A stretch of DNA of 64,000 nucleotides from contig OX439134.1 in assembly GCA_949318235.1 (NCBI GenBank), forward strand, positions 24,624,662 to 24,688,661. The letters are read 5' to 3'. Position numbers and translations under genes: made by a program. The notes under the pieces are model-generated. The model was given only the letters and a program-made list of their open reading frames with translations, had not been told where the DNA came from and searched no databases. This document shows, piece by piece, positions 24,229 through 36,829 of the stretch. Positions within the stretch are counted from its first letter, which is position 1, and the number at the start of each line of letters is the position of its first letter. Source of the stretch: Ecdyonurus torrentis. Lineage: Eukaryota; Arthropoda; Insecta; Ephemeroptera; Heptageniidae.

Positions 24229-24245
24229 TACATAAAAATTCTTTT

Positions 24246-25206
24246 ACATGGAAATCCAACAAATTCTTTTGAGTTTTCAATTGTAATTGAAAATGCAGAA
24301 ATTTGAACTGTTGACCCTTTTTATTACAATTAATAATATTTTAAGAATTTGTTTTATTATAAATCCCATCAAATTAATGTATACCACCATGGATAGTTTG
24401 TTTTTTGCTTTATTGTGGAATATATGCTATGCTAAATAATATGCCTGCATAAGTTTTTATATATTATATTAACATTGTTTATAATATAAGTCAGGAATTT
24501 ATTTTTAATTTCTTTTGTTGTAGCAAAAAATATGTTTTGTGTTTCTTTGTGTTCTCGCATTTAAAGTAATTTAAAGTAGAATTTTTATACAATCTAAATT
24601 ACCAATTTTTGCATATAAAAACAATTCTATACATATGACATATCCTTACTTATACACATTTCGTATGCTCATTTCCACTTACTTATATTGTTCTAATTTT
24701 GCATCATTTATGATATATTTACAAAAATGCGATACTTAGTACGTATTTTATTGTTTCCGTAAATATGTAAATACACATATGTTATATAATTATATAAAAA
24801 TATATTTTGTATATTTAACCCTAGAACGAATAGTATAGTGTTCTCTGCTCCCTAACAACACATATTCATTTTTTTACCATGGTTTATACATTTTATTAAG
24901 TCCATATTTTATGACTTTGTTAAAAAAAAGTTAAGCTAAGTACTAAAAAAATACAGTTTTTTGATCATTACATTAATTAATACTCTTAATTAAAATCAAA
25001 ATAATACGGGAAAGATCATAGGGACCCTCAGTTACTATTATACCTGTGCTTCTACTTTAAAAAAAAAAGGTTTTATACGCATGAATATCTTGAGAGGGGG
25101 ACCTTTTTATATTGTCACAGAGTGTGAGAGAAATATATAACTTTTACAACATGCTTAGTAAAATAAACTTCTCTCTCTGTCTCTCTCTCTGTCTTTCTCT
25201 CTCTTT

Positions 25207-25237
<31 letters not shown>

Positions 25238-26449
25238 CGCCCACTGAGTTGTATTCTTTACATTATGCATTTTTGTTTTACATAACTCTGCAATATAATT
25301 CTAAACATTTTTCAGTAATTATCATAGGATATAAGACTATAATTTGAAAATATTAAATTTTAAGACTAAATTATTTATAAATTTTTTAATTTAATTCTGT
25401 TATTTACTTTATGAAAAGTAAGTATAACTTATTGATGGGTAAAATTCTTATATAAAGCGCAATATTTGAACTAACTCATGACACTCATTTACAATAAATA
25501 ATGCTGGTGTAATATGATTTTTAATATAATTTTTTTTTTTTTTTGCATTCCTAAAACATCAAAAATAATTTAGTAATGTACCAATTGAGGTTAGTTTGAT
25601 AAGGAAAATTTGCACTTCTTCACGTATATTTAGTTATGTACAGATGCATTTTATTTACTAACAAATGTAAATAATAAAATGCATATATATAAAAAAGTTA
25701 TTATATAACTTATGTTTTAGGATAAATATCGTTCCTTCTTATTTTGTAGAGATACCTTTACACACATCATTTACAAACCAATAATATAGTTTATGTGTAT
25801 TTTTGTTGCAATGATAAAAATTAATAGAATTTCCATGAAACTCTTAAAATGGGAAATAATTATTTTGATAGTATACCAATATAATAAAATGCACATTGAA
25901 AATAAAATTACTAACATCTCTTTTTTTCTTGCTTTCTCTTTCTATAACAAATGAATGTATATAAATTTTTTTAATTTATTTGTTGTACGTCTAGACAAGT
26001 ACAATAAAGATAATATGAATCGTATTTTTTCCTTTACATTTTAGTTTTACGAATCTTTTACCTTAGTTGCAATAAACACTTATAAGATTCTTTGAAATTG
26101 TCATTTTAGCGAAAAATTCACCCCTCAAATAATGATCTCAATCAATATCAGTAATGCGTTCCTATTATGCGTTCCTATTTTGCGGGTACTATAGATATTG
26201 TACGTTTTTTAACTAATGGTAATAAATAAATAAAATGCTTATTACTACAAATATATAAAAAAAAACCATTCCTCTAATAAAAATAGCCGCAATTTTCTCA
26301 CGATATATTTGTCTCTTTCTCATCGCCAATTATCTATCTTTCCCCTCTTTCTACCCCTTCTTGCATCCCTACTTCTAAAATTTTTTTAGCAAAAAGTAAA
26401 AATAAGAGACAAAAATAAAAACAATACTGTTATTGCAACTCAATTGAAC
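24246..26449. other. A+T-rich DNA without a recognised gene
   Basis: No protein-like frame is seen. It contains the piggyBac-like terminus at 24815-24834, a (CT)n plus T-run near 25171-25228, and A+T-rich filler. It may be the 5' part of a piggyBac-type element. Confidence 0.5.
24815..24834 (+). repeat. piggyBac-like terminal sequence TTAACCCTAGAA
   Basis: TTAA followed by CCCTAGAACGAATAGT resembles the known piggyBac target plus terminal repeat, which starts CCCTAGAA. Its orientation puts it at the left end of an element extending toward the transposase genes. I could not find a matching right end (TTCTAGGGTTAA) downstream, so the element may be truncated, or the match may be chance. Confidence 0.45.
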
Positions 26450-26453
26450 AGTG

Positions 26454-26532
26454 TGACGAGTGTAAGTTACATCAAGTGCAAGTGCCAAAAATTGAACAGA
26501 AGATTGGTACAATACAATACACAACATATATG
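26454..26532 (+). other. Possible first exon ending in ATG for piggyBac gene 1
   Basis: A less A+T-rich stretch ends ACATATATG followed directly by the strong donor GTAAGT (26533-26538). Splicing from here to the AG at 27599-27600 would put ATG in phase with the long transposase frame, giving M then NREQIREILDD. The long frame has no upstream in-frame ATG and is closed by a TAA at 27586, so such an exon would supply the missing start. This is inferred without transcript evidence. Confidence 0.35.
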
Positions 26533-27198
26533 GTAAGTTTATTTTTTAATTTATTATTATCTTTTAAGATGATCTAAACAAATGTATTTTTAAATTTCTG
26601 TGAAACAAGAATAGTAAAATAAATAATGTCATGATGAATTATGCAACTCTCTTAAAAATTTTAAGACTTAATTTGACGTTATTTTATGAATAAAATCGTT
26701 ACGTCAATATGGTTTTACTTATTTATATTTTTCATGCATTGATTTCTATTATACTTGGTTATTGATATTAAAATCATTATAATATAACTGTATTTTATTA
26801 TTATTTATTATTGTATATATATATTACAAATCATGCCATAATTTTAGATTTTACAAGCTTTTTCATGATTCTAATATATATTTATACGTTTTTTAAAAAT
26901 TCGGAGAATTTAAATTACAATTTGTTATATTTTTCTAAAAAAAATTTTTGACCAAATCTTTGTATTATTTTAGCAATTTAAGATATAAATGAGGTATTTT
27001 TTTTGTTTTACCGCAACAGTTTAACCCTTTTTCCTATTGTCAAATTAATTCTAAATGATAATATCAATAAAACTATGTAATTAGTAAAAAATTCTATTAA
27101 CAATACATTTGGAATTTGATTTTATAATTACATTTTATAATAGTATTGCGTAACAGAAATACAAATATCTTTAATAATTAGTTTTACTTTATGTATCA

Positions 27199-27202
<4 letters not shown>

Positions 27203-27252
<50 letters not shown>

Positions 27253-27253
27253 T

Positions 27254-27285
<32 letters not shown>

Positions 27286-27330
27286 TATGCGTATGTATGT
27301 ATTTATGTATGTATGTATGTACATACATAC
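27203..27330. repeat. (TA)n and (GTAT)n microsatellites
   Basis: TA repeats at 27203-27248 and 27258-27288, then ATGT-type tetranucleotides to about 27330. They lie in the proposed first intron. Confidence 0.95.
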
Positions 27331-27600
27331 ATATGAGTATTGATATATTTTTTAATAGCATTTATTTTGTTTATTTTATTTATTTATTAAATTAGAAAAA
27401 ACTCAAGGTGCAAAATGATAATGCCTTCATATAATTTGTGACATATATAATTATTATCAATAAAAAGCATTGGATTTTATTTTCTATCTTTCTCGCGCTT
27501 TTATCTTTCATGATATGTTTTGTTTTTGTATTATTATTATTTAAGATTTATTCATAATTATTATTATGGTTTTTAGCTGGCATATTAACTTAACGTCAAG

Positions 27601-29698
27601 AACAGAGAACAAATACGAGAGATTTTGGACGATATTTCAGATAATGGAGATAGTGACGGGGATGATGTGAAATCAGATGATAGTGAATTTGAGGACCACG
27701 TCAGCATTGCTTCTGAAGAGAATGACGTTATGAGCTTAGACGAGCCACTAATTACCGAGCGTACAATTTCTGCTACTGTACAAATTAATAATTTGGTGGA
27801 TTCACCAAATGCACCGCCCAGATTACCAAACAATAGAGACAATGAAATAAACCATCCTATCCTCCAGACCAACAGCACCCAAGATCGTGACGTTTATGAT
27901 TTAACTGACAATACACGTGATGCTGATGTAGCATCGTGTTCAATCTCGTCACTAATTGCCCTGAATGAAACATCATCGGTGCTTACAATGGAACAACAAG
28001 CTGTGGTGATAAATAACTACAATAATGCTGTTGATGTTGTAAGACCTGCGATCCAAGCTCGTCGCACGAGGAATGCACGAGTAGCAAGACCAAGGAATAC
28101 TACTTCTACTGCACATGCATCAAGTTCGAGGCGTGGTGGAGCATCTACAAGAGCAGAAACTGCATCGAATACAACATCTGTACTGCAGCGCACGGGGCGC
28201 AGCAACGTGACATCTGCTGCACCTAGAAACTCAAGTGCACTGGAAAATCATCACTTGAGGGCTGCTGACGTGGAGCCAGATATTGATAGACCTCCAGCTG
28301 GTACAGTAGATGCACCAAATACATATGTAAGTAAAGATAAAACAGTTTGGGATAAACAGCCTCCAACATGCGGTCGTGCGCGGTTGCATAATATAAGGCG
28401 CGATAATGGTCCACGTCTTACTGTTCCGGATACTCTGCCTATAACTAATCCAGTTAATTCTTTTATGCTGTTTTTGTGTCCAATTTTGCAAATGATAGTA
28501 TTTTACACTAATATGAGAGCTTCTATGGTGCATGAAGAAAAACAGTATGCTACAGCGTGGCGAGATGTAGATGAGGATAAAATTAGAGCTTTTGTTGGTA
28601 TATTACTTATGTCAGGAGCTTTGCATCAGTCTAAACAATCACTTCTTGTTTTGTGGGATTCAGTTATAGGGATACCTTTTTTCCGAGCTACTATGTCACT
28701 ACATCGTTATAAACAAATTATGCGCTACATGCGTTTTGATGATACGACATCACGAGCACCGAACGACAAGTTTGTTCCCATACGTGAATGTTGGGAGAAA
28801 GTAATTAATCTATTTCCACAGTACTATATTCCTGGGGATAATTTTACAATTGATGAGCAGCTGCTCCCTTACCGTGGACGTTGTGGGTTTCGTCAGTATA
28901 TGCTAAATAAGCCAGACAAATATGGAATTAAAATTTGGCATGCAACAGACTCGGAAACTTTTTATCCATTGAGTTGTATTCCATATTTAGGAAAAGAAGG
29001 TAACCAACGTGCAGTAGGTCTTGGAAGTAGTGTAGTATTACAGTTGTCTGAAAAATATTTTCGAACAGGTCGTAATGTTACAGCAGATAACTATTTTACA
29101 TCATATGATTTAGCTTTAACATTACTACGTAATGGGTTAACATATATAGGTACTGTCAAACAAAATAAAACTTTCCTACCAGAAGAATTTAAACCTCATA
29201 AGGATAGAGCAGTAGAGTCGTCTGTTTTTGGATTTAAATATGATGTAACAATCGTATCTTATGTACCAGCTGAAAGAAAACCCGTTGCTTTAATTTCTAC
29301 AATGCATCATACAAATGCGATTGATAGAGTGTCAAACAAACCTGAAATTATTATGGATTATAATGCTACTAAAGGCGGAGTTGATACTTTTGACCAAATG
29401 TGCCATACATATACATGCAAACGTGGGACTAGACGTTGGCCAATGGCTGTATTTTTTAATTTAATTGATATAATTGGAATAGCCTCATATGTTATTTGGT
29501 GCAAAACGTACCCTGACTGGAATAAAAATCGTAAATATAAGAGACGACTCTATATCTACAATGTTGCTAATAGTTTAGTGCATACACAAACCCAAAGGCG
29601 CTATAGTAAATGTCGTCAAGGCTCAACATTGGACGCCATGAGACGTTTTATCCGACCTAATACTGCAGAACCAGCTTCCGAAGTAGCTTCTCAAACAG
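27601..29698 (+). CDS. piggyBac-type transposase, main exon (gene 1)
   Basis: The family cuts piggyBac-type elements at TTAA sites. The frame is open from 27589 to 29787. The N-terminal 230 or so residues are acidic, then Ser/Thr/Arg-rich and probably disordered. The transposase domain starts near YVSKDKTVWDKQPP. Three catalytic Asp are visible: TIDEQLLPYRGRCGFRQYM (GAT at 28852), TADNYFTS (29086) and MDYNATKGGVDTFDQM (29356). The first two are 78 residues apart, as in the moth enzyme. The coding exon appears to end at 29698, before GTAAGG. Reading through would add an unrelated A+T-rich tail up to 29787. There is no in-frame ATG at the front, so the start probably comes from an upstream exon. 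The core looks intact, but the C-terminal exon carries a stop. A domesticated gene and a recent mobile copy are both possible. Confidence 0.85.
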
Positions 29699-30313
29699 GT
29701 AAGGTCTTTTGTATTATTATATTTTTTAAATATACATATAAAATATTAATAAAATTTTTACTTCTTATAATATATAATAATATATAATATAATATAATAT
29801 AATATAATATAATATAATATAATATAATATAATATAATATAATATAATATAATATAATATAATATAATATAATATAATATAATATAATATAATATAATAT
29901 AATATAATATAATATAATATAATATAATATAATATAATATAATATAATATAATATAATATAATATAATATAATATAATATAATATAATATAATATAATAT
30001 AATATAATATAATATAGTGTGATATCATATCATACCATATGTTATAATATGCTATACATAATGTAATAAGTAATACTATAAAATCAACAAATACTATATA
30101 TTATATACTGTACTATATACATTATAAAATCATAACCGAAACTATTAATTCAGTCATAAAAAAGTACAGAAATAAATTATTTAACATTTGTTTCAATAAA
30201 AACGATTTACGTATACATAATATTATTATTTTCACATTGTAGCTAATTATAAATAGCACAATAATTTATAAAAGAAAATATAACTGTAAAAAATCTTTCT
30301 GAAATTGTTTTAG
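29699..30313 (+). other. Intron of piggyBac gene 1
   Basis: GTAAGG at 29699 and TTTTAG ending at 30313 bracket 615 bp of A+T-rich DNA, including the (AATAT)n tract. The join is phase 1 and leads into DNEAEPAVLA. The second piggyBac copy has an intron at the equivalent place (34039-34800). Confidence 0.75.
29779..30015. repeat. (AATAT)n pentanucleotide microsatellite
   Basis: About 47 copies of a 5-bp unit, nearly pure, inside the intron. Decayed variants continue to about 30060. Confidence 0.98.
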
Positions 30314-30480
30314 ATAATGAGGCGGAACCAGCTGTATTAGCGTAACCAAACTCTCGCCAGCGTTGCTACGTTTGCCCATACGCAAAGGATCGCAAATCCA
30401 AGATGCGGTGCGATACATGCCGACGTCCTATTTGCACTGAACACTCTAAAATTGTTCGTACCTCTCAGAATTGCACGTAA
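30314..30480 (+). pseudogene. Cysteine-rich C-terminal exon of piggyBac gene 1, with premature stop
   Basis: After the intron the frame reads DNEAEPAVLA, then a TAA at 30343-30345, then continues in the same frame with SRQRCYVCPYAKDRKSKMRC and DTCRRPICTEH to a TAA at 30478-30480. This is the Cys/His zinc-binding tail that piggyBac transposases use for DNA end recognition, with the spacing C-x2-C-x13-C-x2-C-x4-C-x3-H. The single stop would remove the zinc domain. Nearby alternative acceptor sites do not avoid it. Confidence 0.8.
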
Positions 30481-30618
30481 CAATGAAATAAATTTGCTTT
30501 CATTTTCAAATATTAAATATTAAAACAATATTTAAGAGTAGATATATTACTATCAATCTTTTCAATTATAAATATAACTTCTCATATTGTTATATTATTA
30601 CAAAAAATTAACGTTAAC

Positions 30619-30945
<327 letters not shown>

Positions 30946-32012
30946 TTTTTAATAGTTCTCTTAATATTTTTTCCAATCTGTCACTATCTTTTTTTTCTAT
31001 TGATATACATAAATTTTAGTATTTAAGTTTGGTACACTTTTTTTATCATATTTTGATAAATATTCCTTTTGACGCGCGGACAAAAAAATATATGAAGGTG
31101 ATGTGATGTTTTATTTTCAGCATAAATTTAAATTTTTTAACCTATAATTTAATTTCATATACCATAGCTATTTTTAATATTCTATATTAGTATTATTTAT
31201 GCTATAATGACATAAATGCACATCGCTATTTTCACTTTCGTGCGACAATATTTTTTCTTTGTTAATTAAATGGTATTTTAAAACAATGTGTTTTAATAAA
31301 AATTGTAGATAAAAAAATAAAATATAACAATGATAAAAATATATTCATACAGTAATAATAATAAGGAATAATTTAACATTAAACTTATAGTAATAATAAT
31401 TATAATATATTTAAAACATCACTTTTTTTAGAGTATTTACATACAATTTAACACATAAGTTGGTTTTGGGGTCTTTCTTTTTGTTTGATCATATTTTGCT
31501 TGTTTTCCATCAAATATCATAAAAATGAAATGAAAAAATGAAAAAAGAAAAGAATAAATTAATTTGGTACTTATGACTACCTTTTTTTATAACTCTCTAC
31601 CTATAAAAGTAATATATATTACAATTGATATATTTAGTAAATGTTACATAAAATAAAAATGTTTAGGTAATAATTTTATGTTGTAATTTACGTGTTATTT
31701 AGGTTTATATAGTTATACATAATATATAACATGAATTTTTATATAGTATAAAATGAAATTAATTTTTCAGGCATTTATTAACATCTTATAATCAATCATT
31801 AACTAAATTATTAAAATAACCTGAGTAAAATTATTTTATTCTAATGCAGCAAGACGTGTTACGCATAAAAGTTAATTATTAATTTTAAAAAAACTACTAA
31901 AATGCAATAATTCTAAATATAAGATTTCTAAATCTGTACATTTTTTTATCACAGTGCACAGTGCGACATGAAATTCAGGACTAGTATGAATTTCAAGATG
32001 ATGTTTCACCTG
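30946..32012. other. A+T-rich spacer between the piggyBac copies
   Basis: No gene is seen. Confidence 0.6.
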
Positions 32013-32014
32013 CA

Positions 32015-34038
32015 GTGTCGGCCTTACCAACACGTGAAAATCAAATGATATTTGGAGACTTATATAACAGCTCCGTGGACAGTATTTCAGATGCACGACA
32101 GAGAGTCAGAAGACGCCTTAATATGGACGTTGAAGCATTCAAAGCACTACGCAAAATAGTGCACGAGGCACCAATAGAGAACGTGGTCCTATTTCTACTG
32201 CATCAGTGTCAGTTACTTCTAGCACGTTATCTAGATTTGCAAAAGCTCGTCATCGGGCAACCAAACGTCTTAATATGGATAATAGTAATGAAATCACGTC
32301 AGCTTCTACAAACATTAACATCCAGACTGCACGATCCAGAGACACAAGACGTAACGAGGCCACGTCAGTTTCTACTAGCAGTAGATCTGAGACGTATAGA
32401 CTAAGTTACAGACGTGATGAGGCCACGTCACATCCTTCAAGTGGTGACAAATCCCTGACAAGTCGACAAGTCACAGAACACGCCGATGTTACATCAGTTT
32501 CTACAAGCAGCAATGCTGAAACTCGGAGACGAGGCTACATCACACGTGACGAGGCAACATCAGATCCAGCAAGTGATACCTTTCAACTTGACGAGGATAT
32601 ATCAGCACCTGCATACAGCGATTCTGATGCATCACGTAGGGGTACGAGTCATGACGTGGCCACATCATTCGAAAGCCAGGAAACTGAAAACTGTTATGTT
32701 TCAAAGGATGATACAGTTTGGAATAAAATGCCACCAGCACCAGGGCGAGTTAGATTAGAAAATATTTGGCGTGATTTCGGTCCTAGCGTTAAAATCCCCG
32801 ATTCTTTTTCTATTATAAATCCAGTAGACACATTTATGTTGTTCTTGCGCCCTATCTTACATATAATAGTTATGTAATATCAGAGCTGCTGTAGTACATA
32901 ATAAAATGAATAATACCACAGAATGGATAAATTGTGATGAATCGGAAATAAAAGCATTTGTGGGAATAGTAATTATGGTCGATGCATTGCGTCAATCTAA
33001 GGGGTGTAAAGATAAGTTGTGGACCTCACTTCATGGGTCTGCTTTCGTTCGCGCAACGATGTCTCGCCATAGGTTTCGGCAATTTATGCGGTATATGAGG
33101 TTTGATGACAAAATATTTCGAAAGCGAGATGACAAATTTGTTCCAATAAGAGAGGTATGGGAGACTGTCATTCCTTTATTTGGCAAATACTACACACCTG
33201 GAGATAATATAACTATTGATGAACAGCTTTTACCTTTTCGTGGTAAATGTGGCTTCCGACAGTATATGCCTAGTAAGCCTGATAAGTACAGTATTAAATT
33301 TTGGCATGCAGTGGACTCTGAAACGTATTACCCTGTTAATTGCATACCTTATTTAGGAAAGGAGGGAAATGAGCGAGTTGTAGGACTTGGTATGCCATTG
33401 TAATAAAATTGTCGGAACCTTATTACAATACTGCGCGAAACATAACGTCCGATAACTATTTTACATCTTTGGAGCTTGCAAACTTACTTTTAAAAAAAAT
33501 TGACCATTCTTGGTACTTTAAAAAAAAATAAAAGGTGTTTGCCGGACGAGTTTCAACCAAATAGAAAGGAAGGTGACTCAGTATTTGGTTTTACGTATGA
33601 CTCTACTATAGTCTCATATGTTCCCGCAAAAAAATAAGGCTGTTGCATTGTTGTCCACAGTACATCATGACAATGCAATTGACCCTGTTAATGGGAAACC
33701 TGAAATTATAATGGACTATAATGCGACTAAGGGAGGGGTAGACACGTTAGATCAGATGGCTCACACATACACTTGTAAGCGTAGAACCTGTCGCTGGCCA
33801 TTAGCAGTATTTTTTAATATCATTGATTTAAAAGGTATTGCTTCATATGTACTCTGGTGTAAAAGTAACCCTAATTGGCAACGCAAAAAGTCAGATAAGA
33901 GGTATAGATTTCTAGAGGATGTTGCTATGAGCCTCGTCAATGACCAAATAATACGCCGCTACGAGAGTTGTCATCACAGGGCTACTAGAGATGCAATGGA
34001 ACATATAATGCAGGCTGGAGGTATCCAGCAACCACAAG
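32015..34038 (+). pseudogene. piggyBac-type transposase, frameshifted (gene 2)
   Basis: This is a paralogue of the 27601-29698 exon, clearly diverged from it. The N-terminal region has repeated RDEATS/VSTSS phrases. The transposase core is spread over three frames. 32206-32877 ends in FMLFLRPILHIIVM at a one-base shift. 32906-33403 holds ITIDEQLLPFRGKCGFRQYM with the first Asp. A shifted piece follows with ITSDNYFTS and the second Asp. 33618 onward holds MDYNATKGGVDTLDQM with the third Asp. Other breaks lie near 32165, 33395, 33490-33530 and 33630, several in A-runs. All key residues survive, so either the decay is recent or some breaks are assembly errors in homopolymers. The exon ends at 34038 before GTAAAA. 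Confidence 0.87.
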
Positions 34039-34800
34039 GTAAAATAATATTTCAAAGAGCTTTTTCTATTTTAGCTGCAATATTTAAAGTCTCTCGCTCT
34101 CAATATTTAAAAAAATTACAAATATTATTGCAAAATTGTATATAATATTTATTTTAAATTGAATAATTTTCATATAAATAAATAAAAATTTAAATGAAGT
34201 TTATAAAGAAAACAATAGAATAAATCAATCAAAAACAATGTTTATAAAAATATGGTTTTAATATTTTGCAAAATGTGTAGTAGTGACACTTTGATATATA
34301 CGTTAAAGCCATAGACCACAGAAAACAACATTTGCTTTTTAATGAATAAACATTAAATGGGATTTTTAAAACTGATGACAATTTTTACCAGAATGTTAAT
34401 GTAGCCCCACGTGAGATCATGAAAAAAATATAAAGTGTGCAATTTGCGTGAAAATTCTTGTTTATGACGTAAGAAACATGCAAAAATTAGTATGAAAATG
34501 TTGTGCAGGTTGTATAAATTGATTTTTTTTTATCACTGCTACGGGGCTACTGTTTGGTTTTGAGACAAACTAATGTTATTTATGTAAATCCCATCAAGTG
34601 TTTTGTGATATAAATGTTTATTTTTTTTTGTCTATTCCTTTAAGGACTATAAATTTAATTATATGATAACATATTTTCAGTATAATAAAATAGTTATAAA
34701 ATTTAATAAATTTTACAAACAGTATTTAATGTTATTTAAAATTATTTTAATTTTATTTAATTCCATTCACTTAACTATTTCTATTTACTTCTTGTTATAG
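34039..34800 (+). other. Intron of piggyBac gene 2
   Basis: A donor-like GTAAAA at 34039 and CTTGTTATAG ending at 34800 bracket A+T-rich DNA. The position matches the intron of gene 1. It contains the dispersed repeat at 34376-34615. Confidence 0.7.
34376..34615. repeat. Dispersed repeat shared with 53826-54050 (inverted)
   Basis: ATGACAATTTTTACCAGAAT, TTTATGACGTAAGAAACATG and CAAAAATTAGTATGAAAAT match the reverse complement of 53826-54050 with moderate divergence over about 230 bp. It is non-coding. Confidence 0.75.
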
Positions 34801-34950
34801 GTAACGAGGACGCTTTACGTGACGAGCCACAACAGCAGCTGGGTATTCAAAGGCGTAAGCGTCGCTGCCACGTTTGTCCATATGAAAGGGATCGAAAGTC
34901 TTTTCAAATTTGTAACTCATGTCAAAAGCCCGTATGCAATGAACATTGAC
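34801..34950 (+). pseudogene. Cysteine-rich C-terminal exon of piggyBac gene 2
   Basis: The frame after the intron reads NEDALRDEPQQQLGIQRRKR, then RCHVCPYERDRKSFQICNSC and QKPVCNEH, and stops at TGA (34948-34950). The Cys/His spacing equals that of gene 1 (C-x2-C-x13-C-x2-C-x4-C-x3-H). Unlike gene 1, this exon has no internal stop, so the last exon is intact in the copy whose main exon is broken. Confidence 0.8.
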
Positions 34951-36334
34951 TCTGTGCCGCTAATTAGGAAGTTTCCATAAAGTTAATACCCTGTATAGAG
35001 CACATATTAAGCAAGAACATAAATAGTGTATTTTATTGAAGTCAATATTTTTACCTTAATTGTTACATTTGAGTCATAAAATGCTGCACTATAAATTGCC
35101 CACAAGCCCTCTCTAGAAGACTCTTTTGTCATTTTTGCATTCGTCTTCTGCAAATTTAAAAGTGCGCATTTCAAAATTATCTTTAATTTGTGCTCAAAAC
35201 AAGGTTTCAATTTTATAAAAGTCCTTATTGTTTAACGATGAACTTTTTTCAAAACTATCACTTTTACATTATTTAATGCAAAAAAAAAAGTCTTTAAATT
35301 TTTAATTAATTAAAAAATTTAAACAATATTAAAAAAAGTTTCCAAAATACTTAAATTTTGTCACTTAAATTTCCATGTTATTTTTATATACTGTATAAAT
35401 ATAATATATTAAAAAGTTCTTGAACGTTTTTGCATATGTGTTTTACCCAATATAGTTTTAAAAAAATAATATTTAATTTTATGCTATTTATTATTGTAAT
35501 ATTCCGTGATGTTTTATTTTGTAAGTTTTAAACTATTTTGCGCTGTGTCCTTAATCGAAAATTTACAGGGGACACTCGTCTTTCAGACAGTCATGAAAAT
35601 TATTATTTTTTAATTAATATTATGTATTGCCCAACGATTTTCTTTATATTTAAAGAATATATTATTATTTTTTTGAAATTTCTTTAATAATAATATTATT
35701 ATGATTATTATATATTATTACTGAAGAATTTTAAAAACAATAATAATATGTATGTTCTTTAAAAATTAAAAAAAAACTTGGCCAAAGTTTTAATGTTTAC
35801 ATTTTTTTTCAAATGAATTATATTAAAATGACAATTACCAATCGCACTAAATATTGACGGATATTTAAATTTTGTGTAATAAAATTAAATAATATACACA
35901 TAAATTAGGTTTAGTGGTAATAACAATTTGTTGGACCAGATATAATAAAATCAACTTTTGTCTTTTATGTCATGTTTTTGTAATTCACGTATTTTGTCTT
36001 AACTTTTACAACTTTTCATAAAAATTAAAGAATATAGTATAATTAATATAATTATATTTAAAAAAAATTAAAATCTTTGATTTGATGATAATTAAATTTT
36101 AAACATGAATAAATATGCGGTGGATGGTAAACAATTAAGTTTTTTTTATTAATATTTACTATATTTTAGTTGTGTGTTTTAAATTTAGTATTGATATAAT
36201 TTTTTATTGTCTTTGATACCTTAGTTCTGTTGAATTAAATTTGTATGCGTACTTGAAAAAATATTCATTTTGATAATGATGTGGGAATTATAACTTTTTG
36301 AATTGCAACTTATTGTCAGTTTTATTTTTGCTTT

Positions 36335-36365
<31 letters not shown>

Positions 36366-36829
36366 TTCTATAATATGCATTACAACTGTTGTATTATATT
36401 TTAAACGAAATTGTCCGCTTCTTCCATTATATTTAATAAAGATATAAAATAAACATGTTATGGATTCTTACTGCTATATATATTTTTTTCACATTTAATA
36501 ACTCTCACAGTATATATGCATATTATTTCTCTTTTGCATGTTCTAGTTCTTTTTTTTTTTTTTTTTTTTTTTTGCAATTTTTTTTTATCTAAATTCCTAA
36601 ATTTTTGAAGATAATATTAATAATGATATTAAAAGTAGGCGATCATTTAGTAGATTCTGAATGCAATATAATTTAAATACAAATATATTATATTATCAAA
36701 ACATTTACAACAAACACAAATACCTTTTGTTCAATACTTTTATGGCTTCAATAATAAAATTAAATAGTCCTTTTTTGTATATGACTTATGAAACTACAAA
36801 AAAACAATTTTACATAAAAGAGATTAAGT
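34951..36829. other. A+T-rich DNA without a recognised gene
   Basis: No protein-like frame is seen. It has simple tracts only, such as a (CT)n near 36336-36367 and a T-run near 36549-36573. Confidence 0.6.

Larger units (their letters stand above)
20703..24245. repeat. Unit 2 of the tandem duplication, with a 717-bp insertion
   Basis: It matches unit 1 up to GCTGTA (23506-23511), is interrupted by the element at 23512-24228, and resumes with CATAAAAATTCTTTT (24231-24245), where the similarity ends. Without the insertion it is close to the 2.82 kb of unit 1. Confidence 0.9.

Noticed and set aside
28017..28533. Minus-strand frames opposite the piggyBac exon
   Set aside because: Shadows of the plus-strand transposase, which has family motifs.
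29765..30028. 87-residue frame of ILYYI repeats
   Set aside because: Translation of the (AATAT)n tract in the intron.
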